Part shown: piece by piece, positions 8,621-17,347 of the stretch
How the letters are laid out: the number at the start of each line of letters is the position of its first letter
Numbering within the stretch: position 1 is the first letter of the stretch
NCBI RefSeq assembly: GCF_003046585.1
Contig: NZ_QAAE01000003.1
Span: 1-64,000, forward strand
Source: Nitrosomonas aestuarii
GTDB lineage: Bacteria > Pseudomonadota > Gammaproteobacteria > Burkholderiales > Nitrosomonadaceae
Direction of reading: 5' to 3'
Length of the DNA: 64,000 nucleotides
Translations under genes and position numbers: made by a program
The notes under the pieces: generated by a model
What the model was told of the DNA's origin: nothing
Seen by the model: the letters and a program-made list of their open reading frames with translations, nothing else
The model's database searches: none

Positions 8621-9177
8621 GGTGATGACTCCTTGTTGTGGGAATTCCAGATGAATTGCGCACGCACGACATGCAGAATCTGTGACTGATGCGATGGGCC
8701 GAAATAGCGTGCATCGAGTGAATGGGGATGCAGGTCTGCTAACAGCAGGTATTCGAATTCATTGAGTACCGTATCCAGCGTGTATTGCGGTAACTGGATG
8801 ACTGCCGGATTGGTTGTTACCTGCGCAGTGTTGGGCAGCAGTTCGCCATTGATACTTATACCTTTGCGATCGATGCGAACATGATCGTTTTCAACCGCAT
8901 AAACCTGTTTGAGCAGTTGGCCGTAACCACCCGGACAATTGCCTGAGAACAGCACGCCGCTTTTCACTGCCTTGCTAAAACCGTCCATCTGTGGCGGACA
9001 GAATGCAACATAAGCACCTTTTGCAATGGGTGCATCCACAATCTTGTAAAACCCCACCGGCAGACTTGCCGTGGTGTTGAGATAAATACCGGAAACACGC
9101 AGCACAATACTCAGTACAAACAAACCCGCGCTGATGGTGAGTACAGAAACAGCCAGTATCTTAAGTGGTTTTGTCAT
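8617..9177 (-). CDS. traF: TraF-like conjugation signal peptidase (S26 family)
   Basis: The 186-residue protein has one N-terminal membrane segment (about 8-27), then [11 protein letters not shown], which contains the candidate nucleophile Ser, then [13 protein letters not shown] with the candidate general-base Lys, then SLDARYFGP, a conserved S26 box. In RP4 TraF (178 residues) cyclises the TrbC pilin in the periplasm. No pilin gene is visible in this window, so its substrate must be encoded elsewhere. It overlaps both neighbours by 4 bases. Confidence 0.85.
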   Translation of the reverse strand: MTKPLKILAVSVLTISAGLFVLSIVLRVSGIYLNTTASLPVGFYKIVDAPIAKGAYVAFCPPQMDGFSKAVKSGVLFSGNCPGGYGQLLKQVYAVENDHVRIDRKGISINGELLPNTAQVTTNPAVIQLPQYTLDTVLNEFEYLLLADLHPHSLDARYFGPSHQSQILHVVRAQFIWNSHNKESSP

Positions 9178-11039
9178 GACAGCAATCCTGTCGTATCAGC
9201 GGCTGTCAGGCGGTCGCTAAAACCCGGCGGATTTACCTTTGCACGTGCCGCAAAGGTTTCATCCTGGAAATACAATGGCTGCACGCCGTAGATTGCCGGA
9301 TAGCCTGCGGCATAAATAATCATGTCGCCAGGCTTTGTAATTCTGCCGCTGGCATCCTTGGCGGCGCCGGGCAGGCGCATGCATTCATCGGGCGTCAATA
9401 ACGCGCGCTGCGTCTCCTGCAGCGTGCGGGTGACATGACCATGCATCATGGATGCGCGTTTGCCGCTGGTGGTAATCTGCTCCCTGATCACCGTGGTCTG
9501 TCCCGTCAGCTTTGATAAGTGTTCTGCCGTTTCAATACGGTTCGGGGCAAACGCTGACTGAATATGACAGTTCGACGTAATCGCCTCATCATGTCCGTAA
9601 CCGGACTCGCGGCTTTTAAGCTGGTTGATGTCCTGGCAGATCAGATACGCTTTGATACCGTAACCGGCGATAAATGCCAGAGATTCCTGAAAGATCTCCA
9701 GTTTGCCAAGGCCTGGAAATTCATCGAGCATCAGCAGCAACCGGTGTCTGTAGTGTGCGATCGACTCACCATTCCTGAACGACATCTGATCTGCGAGTTT
9801 ACGCACGATCATATTGAGCAGGATGCGGATTAACGGGCGCAGCCGTGATTTGTCATTCGGGTGTGACACAATGTACAGACTGACAGGGCTGTCATGGTGC
9901 ATGAGATCGCGAATACAGAAATCCGAATCGCCGATATTGTTTGCCACGATCGGATCGCGGTACAAGGACAGATAGGACTTGGCGGTGGATAATACCGAAC
10001 CGGCTTCTTCTTCGGGGCGGTCAAGCATATCGCGGGCAGCGGCCGCGATTACCGGATGTGTCTGGCCATCCAGATAATCCTGCGTCACCATTTCCATCCA
10101 CAGTTCCTGAATGTCGCGGTCAGGATCGGACAATAACGCATCGACAGCAGGCAATGTCGCCGGTATGCCTTCACGCTGCGATTTGTACAGTACATGCAGG
10201 ATCAGGCCGACCAGCAGCGCCTGCGCGGTCTTTTGCCAGTGTGTCTCCAGTCCCTTGCCGTCCGGGTCAACAATCAGATTGGTCAGATTCTGCACATCGG
10301 CCACCTCAGTGCCGCTGCCGATGATGATTTCATCAAGCGGGTTCCAGTGACAGCTTATTGTGGATGCCGGATCAAAGCGCAGTACCTTGTTGTGAGCATG
10401 CTGTTTGCGCCATCCGGCAGTCAGTGCCCACAGCTCGCCTTTAAGGTCGGTAATAACCGCGCTTTGGGTCCAGGATAACAAAGTAGGGATTACCAGGCTA
10501 ACACCTTTGCCCGAACGGGTCGGGGCAAAACACAATACATGTTCCGGCCCGCTGTGTTTGAGATAATGCGTTTTACCGGATTTATCGCGCCAGGCGCCGA
10601 CATAGACAGCATCATGACGCGCATTCTGCCGGGTGGGTAATAATCCTGCCGCCTCAATATCGTCTTTGATTGCCCATCGGGCTGAACCATACAGTTTTTG
10701 ATTGGTTCTCGAAGAATTGGCCATCACCATCTTGATGACCAGCACCAGTATCAACCCGACACTGGAAAACAACACCCCGTAACCGGCCGCCAGATCAAAG
10801 ATGTCTGAATGCCTGTCATACCATTGATTGCGCCACACCAGAATCGACCAGGGTGCATAGAGTTGATTGAACTGTGCACCCAGTTGCGCCTGATAATGAA
10901 ACTGGTGTGCAAAATACTGGGTGGCAAGCTGAAACCCGCCAATCAGAAAGACAGCGGCGAGCAGGCGAATCATCCAGCTATTGCTTGACGTATCCTGGTT
11001 TTGATCGAAAGGCCTGTTATGCCTGTTGTCTGGACTCAT
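9174..11039 (-). CDS. traG: TraG/VirD4-family type IV coupling protein
   Basis: The protein has 621 residues (RP4 TraG has 635). Two N-terminal membrane segments (about 25-45 and 82-105) anchor it in the inner membrane. The Walker A motif APTRSGKGVS is at about 172-181 and the Walker B motif LLLMLDEFPGLGK is near 430. These hexameric ATPases bring the relaxase-DNA complex to the secretion channel. It overlaps traF and traI by 4 bases each, giving a tightly coupled transfer operon. Confidence 0.93.
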   Translation of the reverse strand: MSPDNRHNRPFDQNQDTSSNSWMIRLLAAVFLIGGFQLATQYFAHQFHYQAQLGAQFNQLYAPWSILVWRNQWYDRHSDIFDLAAGYGVLFSSVGLILVLVIKMVMANSSRTNQKLYGSARWAIKDDIEAAGLLPTRQNARHDAVYVGAWRDKSGKTHYLKHSGPEHVLCFAPTRSGKGVSLVIPTLLSWTQSAVITDLKGELWALTAGWRKQHAHNKVLRFDPASTISCHWNPLDEIIIGSGTEVADVQNLTNLIVDPDGKGLETHWQKTAQALLVGLILHVLYKSQREGIPATLPAVDALLSDPDRDIQELWMEMVTQDYLDGQTHPVIAAAARDMLDRPEEEAGSVLSTAKSYLSLYRDPIVANNIGDSDFCIRDLMHHDSPVSLYIVSHPNDKSRLRPLIRILLNMIVRKLADQMSFRNGESIAHYRHRLLLMLDEFPGLGKLEIFQESLAFIAGYGIKAYLICQDINQLKSRESGYGHDEAITSNCHIQSAFAPNRIETAEHLSKLTGQTTVIREQITTSGKRASMMHGHVTRTLQETQRALLTPDECMRLPGAAKDASGRITKPGDMIIYAAGYPAIYGVQPLYFQDETFAARAKVNPPGFSDRLTAADTTGLLS

Positions 11040-12631
11040 AGCGATATTCCTCTGGAAGTACGGGTTTTAGTGAAGCGCTGCTGTTGCATGCACTGTCGGC
11101 GGTACTGTTCAAGTGTCTTGTCTTCGAAGGTAACGCGAATGCCGTGCTGCACGGCAGCCTGCGCAATCGCTTTTTTAAAATCATCGTCACCGTTGATTGC
11201 CAGCCGGTTGCCGTATCGTTTGACGGCTACCTGCAGAATGCCGGCAAAGGATGCGTCTGCAGCATTGGATGGAATATGCAGTCGCCTGCCGTCATCGCGT
11301 ATCGTTGTACTACCCATTCGGTAAATCACGGTACCGCTTCTGGTGATCGATTCGATACGGCCCATGCCGGACCGATTGCCTCGTGTTCGTTTGCCGCAAA
11401 CAGAATTGCCGGTCACTTCACTGTCGGCTTTTCTGGCGCGCAGCACCGCAAGCGCTTCATCATGGCCGTTGCTCGCTTCAATAGCCAGCCAGTCAAGCCA
11501 GGCCATTTTGGGATAACGGGCTTTGGAGCTGGCATAATCGCGGCGGTAGTCGCTCTTGATGATCGTCAGCGCTGTTTTGAATTGCAGGCTGACCGTTGCA
11601 TACAGTGCTTTCTTACCCAGTTTGCCGGCAGCAAGGTTTCTGATGATGCTGCGCTTAAGCCGGGCTTTTTGTTTGGCGCGGTCAATCAGCCGGTCACGTT
11701 GATTGCGCAGCATCACCCACGCAGTTTGTCGTACACCGGCTGCCTGGCTTTGTGCCTGCTGGTATCGTGTATAAAGCTTTGACGTGTCCATGCGACTTTG
11801 CAGCGGTCTGGGCTGGTAGTGTTTGCGTTTTGATAGGGATGTTTTTGCGGTTTCTTGAGTATGCGCAGCCTGTTCAAATGTACCCAGCCGTTTCACAAGA
11901 CTGTTTTTGGACAGCGACCGGTCAACCGAACTGGCTTTAACCGCGACTCCACTTTTCGACACAAACACTAGGCCGTTGCCGCGTTCCCTGATTTCAAGAC
12001 CATGGCTTTGAAGAACTGCATGCAAATCCTGCCAGCTGTCAGCGCTTTTGATTTCAGCAAGGCACTCGCGCCTGATCCAGCCAAGCAGGCTCTCAGTACC
12101 GGCCTTGTTCTCGATGTCCTGTATGACCCGGTCGGTCTGATCAATTCTGGTTTCGTGATTGACTTTGGTCAGACCATATTCCTGCTCGATCTGCTCGCAA
12201 AGTGTCGCAACCTTTTTGTAGTCGTAGTAAGGATTATGAATAGTGAGTTTTGCGGGATGAATCTTGTTGATGGCAATGTGGACGTGCAGATTGTTGGTGT
12301 CGTCATGCACCACACTGATGCGTTGGTGGCCGCAGAAGCCCAATGTCTCACAGAATCGTTCCTCAATCGCAGCCAGATCGGCATTGGATAACCGCTCACC
12401 TTCAGGGAAACTCAGTACCAGGTGACAGGTTTTATCGGATCGGGCGCGTTTGTTCATGTCCTGCGTGTTCTGGATCTCAAGCAGTGCAGCGGTCAGTTCA
12501 TCCGTATAGCAGTTTGTAACCGTCACCTGACCGATGCGCTCGCGCTTGCCCTGGGGATCGGTCAGATACTTCACAAGTGTTGTGAAACTGCTCTTGCGGA
12601 GTGATTTGATGGGGATGATTTTAGCGATCAT
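11036..12631 (-). CDS. traI: TraI-like MOBP relaxase
   Basis: The 531-residue protein starts with the relaxase domain: motif I tyrosine at Tyr22 in KYLTD, motif II around SFPEGERLS (about 74-82), and motif III HDDTNNLHVHIAINKIHP (109-126), whose histidines bind the metal. This nicks oriT and stays linked to the 5' end. The C-terminal region (about 425-520) resembles a large-polyvalent-protein domain of the LPD7 type. RP4 TraI is longer (732 residues). It starts 40 bases after traJ. An intact catalytic set suggests a working relaxase. Confidence 0.9.
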   Translation of the reverse strand: MIAKIIPIKSLRKSSFTTLVKYLTDPQGKRERIGQVTVTNCYTDELTAALLEIQNTQDMNKRARSDKTCHLVLSFPEGERLSNADLAAIEERFCETLGFCGHQRISVVHDDTNNLHVHIAINKIHPAKLTIHNPYYDYKKVATLCEQIEQEYGLTKVNHETRIDQTDRVIQDIENKAGTESLLGWIRRECLAEIKSADSWQDLHAVLQSHGLEIRERGNGLVFVSKSGVAVKASSVDRSLSKNSLVKRLGTFEQAAHTQETAKTSLSKRKHYQPRPLQSRMDTSKLYTRYQQAQSQAAGVRQTAWVMLRNQRDRLIDRAKQKARLKRSIIRNLAAGKLGKKALYATVSLQFKTALTIIKSDYRRDYASSKARYPKMAWLDWLAIEASNGHDEALAVLRARKADSEVTGNSVCGKRTRGNRSGMGRIESITRSGTVIYRMGSTTIRDDGRRLHIPSNAADASFAGILQVAVKRYGNRLAINGDDDFKKAIAQAAVQHGIRVTFEDKTLEQYRRQCMQQQRFTKTRTSRGISL

Positions 12632-12671
12632 GGGTTTTAAGCGGCTTAAGTCAAAATGGTTATTCCGAAGG

Positions 12672-13031
12672 CTATTTTTTGAGTTTCATGATTTCATTCA
12701 GCATTACATTTTGTGTTTCACGGATACTGTCGAGCGTCATATGCAGCTGTGATTTGCCAATGAGTCTGGTGCGCTTGTCGTTAGTCAGCCACAGCTTGAT
12801 CAATCCACCCAGTCGCCCCAGGTCAGCATTGATTTTAAGCAAGGCATCCACATGCCGGTTATCGATCACACTGGGAACGTGATAGCCTAAACCCAGGTTG
12901 CGCAGATATTCGGCAACCGTTAATCCGGATTCCTGTGCTTTACTTTTTATGGCCATCTCTTCTACCGGCAGCACAGGGACCCTGAGTTTCTTGTCTCTTT
13001 TTTCACATCCAATTCCACGATTTCTTCTCAC
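12672..13031 (-). CDS. traJ: TraJ-like oriT-recognition protein
   Basis: A GTG start at 13031 with AAAGGA six bases upstream gives 119 residues, close to RP4 TraJ (123). An upstream ATG at 13217 would add an unsupported 62-residue extension that runs through oriT. The protein aligns well with my memory of RP4 TraJ: a RHH-like N-terminus with RVPVLPVEE, then GLGYHVPSVIDNRHVDAL, then KINADLGRLGGLIKLWLT. TraJ binds one arm of the inverted repeat beside nic and recruits TraI. The gene lies immediately beside the predicted oriT, as in RP4. Confidence 0.88.
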   Translation of the reverse strand: MRRNRGIGCEKRDKKLRVPVLPVEEMAIKSKAQESGLTVAEYLRNLGLGYHVPSVIDNRHVDALLKINADLGRLGGLIKLWLTNDKRTRLIGKSQLHMTLDSIRETQNVMLNEIMKLKK

Positions 13032-13086
13032 GATTTTTCCTTTGTCACCATTCTTTATGGCGTTCTGCAACTGTTTTCTATGCTTA

Positions 13087-13170
13087 CCTCGTAGAGCAAG
13101 ATTAACGTTGAGCACATTTTGTGCGAATAAGTTTGCGTGGAGATGGCCATCTCCACATATCTTGCCCTGT
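13087..13170 (+). other. oriT: IncP-type origin of transfer (oriT) with predicted nic at 13164/13165
   Basis: The order of elements matches RK2/RP4 oriT: CCTCGTAGAGCA (13087-13098), CGTTGAGCAC (13106-13115), GTGCGAATAA (13121-13130), an inverted repeat, then the nick region. GCACA-TTT-TGTGC (13112-13124) is a small hairpin. GTGGAGATGG (13137-13146) and CCATCTCCAC (13147-13156) make a perfect 20-bp palindrome. TATCTTG followed by CCC (13158-13167) corresponds to the RK2 nick sequence TATCCTG/CC with one change. It lies between divergent traJ and traK, as in RP4. The rest of the 409-base gap holds a second repeat, TTGAAAG (13264-13270) and CTTTCAA (13277-13283), and several GAAAC copies that could bind TraK. 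Confidence 0.85.
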
Positions 13171-13440
13171 TGTGTGAATTGTTTGAAATATACTACCACT
13201 ATATTATAAGTTTGCAAACACTAAATATTCGTTATATTATAACTTCAACTGCTTTAAAAATACTTGAAAGCAGCTTCTTTCAACGAAATAACAGTGCGCC
13301 TGAAACAAAAAGAAAGGAAAAGCAGGCAAAAGAAACGAGTTGAAACGGAAAGCAACCCGAGGCAAGTAAGAGAAACTTAAAAACTGAAACAAAACAATAA
13401 AAATATTTTTCGCCAAAAAATAAATTTATACGGCACAAAA

Positions 13441-13767
13441 GTGATGACCCAATCTTTATCAGAACGTATCGCGCTTTTTACAGATAGAAACAGACATGCC
13501 GGCAAACAGTTTTTACCGGCGTTCATCGCATTGAAGCCGGATATCGAGCAGGCATTACAGGATGGCTGGACGGTGAGACAAGTCTGGAACACATTGCATG
13601 ATGAAGGAAAGATTAAATGTTCCTATCAATGGTTCAGGACACTGGTTAACCGGCATATCAACGGGGATAGAAAACAGCATTCGCGCACTGATCAATTAAA
13701 AACTGCCGGAAATGATCAGGAAGGATTTCGTTTTAATTCTGTAACTGAGAAAGAGGAGCTCATCTGA
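13441..13767 (+). CDS. traK: TraK-like oriT-binding transfer protein
   Basis: The protein has 108 residues from a GTG at 13441; the ATG at 13444 is an equally possible start. It is basic and helical with an NRHAGKQFLPAFIALKPDI segment and a helix-turn-helix-like stretch ending SYQWFRTLVNRHI. In RP4 TraK (134 residues) binds and bends oriT on the side away from traJ. It occupies the same place here, first in the divergent transcript. Identification rests on position, size and the following traL and traM. Confidence 0.75.
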   Translation: MMTQSLSERIALFTDRNRHAGKQFLPAFIALKPDIEQALQDGWTVRQVWNTLHDEGKIKCSYQWFRTLVNRHINGDRKQHSRTDQLKTAGNDQEGFRFNSVTEKEELI

Positions 13768-14498
13768 TGGCTAAAATACATATGATTCTGCAGGGTAAGG
13801 GCGGGGTAGGTAAATCGTTTATATCATCGACGCTGGCACAGCATAAGATCACCAAGGGCAAAAATCCTTTGTGCATTGACACCGATCCGGTCAATGCCAC
13901 TTTCTATGGCTTTAAGCAGCTCAATGTGTGCCAGATTAATGTGATGAACAATGACGAGATTGATCCGAGAAAGTTTGACGATCTCATTGAACTCATTGCC
14001 AAAGCAGAGTCGGATGTCATTATTGACAACGGTGCCAGCACCTTCGTGCCGATGTCGCATTATCTGATCAGTAACCAGATTCCGGCATTACTTTTAGACA
14101 TGGGGCACGAACTGATCATTCATACCGTGATTACCGGCAGTCAGGCACTGCTGGATACCCTGAATGGCTTTGTGCATCTGATTAAACAATTTCCCAAAGA
14201 AGCACTGTTTGTTGTCTGGCTCAACCCCTATTGGGGTGAAATTACCATGCATGGCAAACAGTTCGAGGAAATGAAAGCGTATGTGGACAACAAAACACGC
14301 GTATCGGCCATTATCCGGATTCCACACTACAAGCCTGAAACCTTCGGCAAGGATTTAAGCGAAATCCTGCAATCGAAATTCACGTTCGATGAAGCACTAA
14401 AAAACAGCGCTTTACCGGTCATGGTGCGCCAAAGATTAACCATTATACGCAGACAACTGTTTACCAATCTTGAGAATGTGGCTGCGATTCTGACATGA
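13767..14498 (+). CDS. traL: TraL-like ParA/MinD-type ATPase of the transfer region
   Basis: The protein has 243 residues; RP4 TraL has 241. It begins with a deviant Walker A motif, MILQGKGGVGKS (about residues 5-16), followed by FISSTLAQ, CIDTDP and a VIIDNGASTFVP segment, all typical of the ParA/CobQ fold. It overlaps traK by 1 base and traM by 4. TraL is part of the IncP Tra1 region and has an unclear accessory role in transfer. Confidence 0.87.
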   Translation: MAKIHMILQGKGGVGKSFISSTLAQHKITKGKNPLCIDTDPVNATFYGFKQLNVCQINVMNNDEIDPRKFDDLIELIAKAESDVIIDNGASTFVPMSHYLISNQIPALLLDMGHELIIHTVITGSQALLDTLNGFVHLIKQFPKEALFVVWLNPYWGEITMHGKQFEEMKAYVDNKTRVSAIIRIPHYKPETFGKDLSEILQSKFTFDEALKNSALPVMVRQRLTIIRRQLFTNLENVAAILT

Positions 14499-14923
14499 AC
14501 AACGACAAACTGGACGCATTGATCAAACGGATCGCGTCAGAACACGGCATCGTTTTGACCAAAGATGATCCGGTATTGATGATGCATACCCTGAATGAAG
14601 CATTGTTGGAACAAAATGAGAAGGCACATGCTGAACTGCTCAATAAATATCAGGAAATCCTGGAAAACAGCTTTAATCAATGGACAGAATGTTCAATCAA
14701 GAAATCGAATGCCATTCTCAGTGCATCTGTGAATAACGCCAATATATCAAAAAAGCAGCTCTTTGAAAGTTGTACGCAAATGATCCATGAAAAAATCAGA
14801 AGCGCGGTCAGTCAGGAAATTTATGAACTGACCAGAATTTCCAGGCAGGCGGCCATTATGAATTTACTGGCTTCTATTCTTGTGCTGCTGTCAGCGGTCA
14901 TTGTTTCGTTCATGCTGTTATAG
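14495..14923 (+). CDS. traM: TraM-like transfer protein with C-terminal membrane anchor
   Basis: The 142-residue protein (RP4 TraM 145) is mostly alpha-helical and acidic in its first part and ends with one hydrophobic segment, LLASILVLLSAVIVSFMLL (about 123-141). It overlaps traL by 4 bases and completes the traKLM order of IncP plasmids. Its role in transfer is not well understood. Confidence 0.82.
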   Translation: MNNDKLDALIKRIASEHGIVLTKDDPVLMMHTLNEALLEQNEKAHAELLNKYQEILENSFNQWTECSIKKSNAILSASVNNANISKKQLFESCTQMIHEKIRSAVSQEIYELTRISRQAAIMNLLASILVLLSAVIVSFMLL

Positions 14924-14949
14924 CATTTTACTAAAAGGTTGGACGGCTT

Positions 14950-15279
14950 ATGAAAACCTTAAATCTTACGGAAGCGGCCCAGTTTCTTAAATTGCATCCC
15001 GAAGAAGTGCGTCGACGCGCCAAAGCCGGAGTCATTCCAGGCGCCAAATTAGGAAAACGCTGGACATTTATTGAAGATGACCTTGCCGATCATATCCGCT
15101 CGTTATATGCTTGTACGCGGCAAGCGTTGCAAGTGGGACATGAGGAGAAAAAATTATGTCACTCTTTAAACGCGGTAAAACGTGGTGGATTAGATTCACC
15201 GCACCAAGCGGCGAGCGCATTAGATGCTCTGCTGCAACAGAAGACAAAACCCAGGCGCAAGAATTTCACGACAAGCTAA
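14950..15279 (+). CDS. Excisionase-like helix-turn-helix protein
   Basis: The 109-residue protein begins with a winged-helix of the HTH_17/MerR kind: LNLTEAAQFLKLHPEEVRRR, then GVIPGAKLGKRWTF, then a DDLADHIRS helix. Such proteins often act as recombination directionality factors or set integrase expression. Its last 124 bases overlap the integrase gene in another frame, so the C-terminal 40 residues lie over integrase codons and have no family similarity that I can see. The real function of that tail is unclear. Confidence 0.75.
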   Translation: MKTLNLTEAAQFLKLHPEEVRRRAKAGVIPGAKLGKRWTFIEDDLADHIRSLYACTRQALQVGHEEKKLCHSLNAVKRGGLDSPHQAASALDALLQQKTKPRRKNFTTS

Positions 15280-16169
15280 AAGCGGAAGCGTGGAGAATTG
15301 CAAAAGTTGGCGAAAAACCAAAATATACCTGGGATGAAGCTGCTTATAAATGGCTGATGGAAACGCAGCACAAAAAAACACAGCATGATGATGTTTCCAA
15401 AATTAGTTGGCTCCAGCAATTTTTCAGGGGCAAATATCTTCATGAGATTACCCGTGAAGAAATTGCAAGAATAGGGGCGTTAAAGTTAAAAACAACCACT
15501 CCGGCTACGGCAAATCGATTGCTGGCACTGATTCGTTCTATTTTCCGGCGGGCTGCTCTCGACTGGGCATGGATTGATAAAGTGCCAACTATCAAACTGT
15601 ACCGGGAGCCAAAGCGACGGATACGTTATTTGAGTGTTGAAGAAGCCAATAAGCTTATGCAGGAATTGCCGGTCCATTTGGCGGATATTGTGCGATTCTC
15701 ACTGGCTACGGGTTTGCGGCGAGCAAATGTTACAAAACTTGAATGGTCACAAGTCGACATGGAGCGCAATGTTGCATGGATACATGGCGATCAGGCAAAA
15801 GCCGGGAAGCCGATTCATGTGTCACTTAATTCTACGGCTATTGATGTGTTAGCGAGACAAATTGGAAAACATCCCAAAACAGTATTTACTTATAAAGGCA
15901 TGCCCATTAATCAAGTAAATACTAGAGCTTGGCGTAAGGCATTAAGACGGGCTGGTATTGAAGATTTTCGCTGGCATGATTTGCGCCATACCTGGGCGAG
16001 TTGGTTAACCCAGAATGGTGTGCCATTAAATGTCATTCAGGAGATGGGGGCATGGGAATCTGCAGAGATGGTTCGACGGTATGCGCATCTAGCACCAGCT
16101 CAGTTTACAATACATGCTCGTGTCGTAGATGCCATGTTTTCTGGCACAAATTTGACACAATCAAAATAA
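15156..16169 (+). CDS. int: Tyrosine-recombinase integrase of the tRNA-Thr element
   Basis: The ATG at 15156 follows GAGGAG and gives 337 residues. The full catalytic set is visible: Arg188 in TGLRRANV, Lys215 in DQAKAGK, His274 and Arg277 in HDLRHTW, Trp300 in MGAWES and Tyr309 in RRYAHL. The N-terminal DNA-binding part starts SLFKRGKTWWIRFTAPSG, as in phage-type integrases. It ends 36 bases from the 3' end of the tRNA-Thr gene, so this junction is the attachment site and the enzyme is likely active. Confidence 0.93.
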   Translation: MSLFKRGKTWWIRFTAPSGERIRCSAATEDKTQAQEFHDKLKAEAWRIAKVGEKPKYTWDEAAYKWLMETQHKKTQHDDVSKISWLQQFFRGKYLHEITREEIARIGALKLKTTTPATANRLLALIRSIFRRAALDWAWIDKVPTIKLYREPKRRIRYLSVEEANKLMQELPVHLADIVRFSLATGLRRANVTKLEWSQVDMERNVAWIHGDQAKAGKPIHVSLNSTAIDVLARQIGKHPKTVFTYKGMPINQVNTRAWRKALRRAGIEDFRWHDLRHTWASWLTQNGVPLNVIQEMGAWESAEMVRRYAHLAPAQFTIHARVVDAMFSGTNLTQSK

Positions 16170-16204
16170 TGCTTATGCAGCTGTGCTTCTAAGTCATTGA
16201 TTAA

Positions 16205-16280
<76 letters not shown>

Positions 16281-16309
16281 TCGACAACTCATATGCCAAA
16301 AAGCTGGTT

Positions 16310-16338
16310 ATTATAGTTGCTTGTGATGGAGCGGGCAA
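16310..16338 (-). promoter_or_regulatory. Promoter of tRNA-Thr
   Basis: On the minus strand, TTGCCC (16333-16338) and TATAAT (16310-16315) are separated by 17 bases. The start of transcription would fall about 23 bases before the tRNA. The remaining gap to aroQ (to 16588) is AT-rich and shows no gene or clear hairpin. Confidence 0.6.
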
Positions 16339-16588
16339 ATCGTTGATTTAATTTTACAGAATTCCTGCTTTGGCAATGTAATAATCCCTTCGATTGTTTA
16401 TTATTGTATTCAAAAAGATCGTATATTTCTGGAGCATTCTGTTTTAGGGTGAGGCTGGTGCGGAAGCAGAAGTTTTAAAGTGATAGTAAGTGTATTTTTC
16501 TGAACGACTCAGTTTTTATGGGTGTTGCTAAGTTCGGTTAATTTCGTTAAAAACTGTACTTTAAGGCAATAAAATGCAATAATCTGTC

Positions 16589-17047
16589 ATGAATACGAAA
16601 AACACGGGTGCGACCAATATTCTGGTTATTCATGGGCCCAATTTAAATCTTCTTGGAATGCGTGAGCCGGAGATATATGGTCATGAAAGTTTGCAGGATA
16701 TTAACAGAGAATTAAGTCGACTTGCGAATAAAGTTCAGGCGGGTGTTGTTTTTTTTCAAAGTAATGCGGAGTCTTTGCTGGTTGACAGGATTCAGCAGGC
16801 CATGACTGATGGTACCGATTTTATTATTATCAATCCGGCGGCTTATACACATACCAGCGTTGCAATGCGTGATGCATTGGCAGCGGTGCGAATACCATTT
16901 ATTGAAGTCCATCTATCGAATATTTTTTCTCGAGAGGCTTTTCGTCATCATTCCTATTTTTCAGACATGGCTGTTGGTGTGATTAGTGGTCTGGGTTCAA
17001 AAGGTTATGAATTGGCGCTGGAATATGCCTTAATGATTCGGCGTTAA
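16589..17047 (+). CDS. aroQ: 3-dehydroquinate dehydratase, type II
   Basis: The 152-residue enzyme removes water from 3-dehydroquinate in the shikimate pathway. The family motifs are clear: [19 protein letters not shown] near the N-terminus with the catalytic Tyr, [11 protein letters not shown] with the active-site Asn, and [17 protein letters not shown] with the substrate-binding His. Type II enzymes form dodecamers of about 150-residue chains, so the length is normal. It heads the aroQ-accB-accC-prmA set common in betaproteobacteria. Confidence 0.95.
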   Translation: MNTKNTGATNILVIHGPNLNLLGMREPEIYGHESLQDINRELSRLANKVQAGVVFFQSNAESLLVDRIQQAMTDGTDFIIINPAAYTHTSVAMRDALAAVRIPFIEVHLSNIFSREAFRHHSYFSDMAVGVISGLGSKGYELALEYALMIRR

Positions 17048-17347
17048 TAAACAATGTGATTTTGCATATTATTTTTATATTGTCATCATGAAAATTCGGT
17101 GAGCGTTTTATCTATATATATTTCGGGAGTTTATTGTAATGTTAAAGGCTTTATTTCGATTGGCATGAGTTTGCTGACAAATGCCAGCAGGCTGTCCGAA
17201 ATTTTTGATTGTATATTTAAATCAAATAACTTTTCCACAGTAGGATGGTTTATTCTTGGTGAGTTTCCTGTTACCAGGAAATGTATTGGTAGTTATCTTT
17301 TTGAAATAATCCCGGATTAGTTGGGATGATGTTGCGAGGGGTTTGAT
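17048..17347. other. Gap between aroQ and accB with no supported gene
   Basis: These 300 bases are AT-rich. A 73-codon frame (17099-17320) exists but has no start signal, no family resemblance and biased composition, so I do not call it a gene. The promoter of accBC probably lies here, but no strong consensus is visible. Confidence 0.5.

Noticed and set aside
11084-11782. 232-codon frame opposite traI
   Set aside because: It lies entirely on the other strand of a relaxase gene with clear motifs and shows no family similarity or ribosome site.
13031-13217. Longer traJ from an ATG at 13217
   Set aside because: The extra 62 residues run across the oriT sequence and do not resemble TraJ; the GTG at 13031 has a good ribosome site and the right length.
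13264-13300. Second possible nick region with the sequence AACAGTGCGCC near a 7-bp inverted repeat
   Set aside because: It faintly recalls IncQ-type nick sites, but the IncP-like oriT at 13087-13170 matches the relaxase type far better.
17099-17320. 73-codon frame between aroQ and accB
   Set aside because: No ribosome site, no recognisable family and AT-driven composition.
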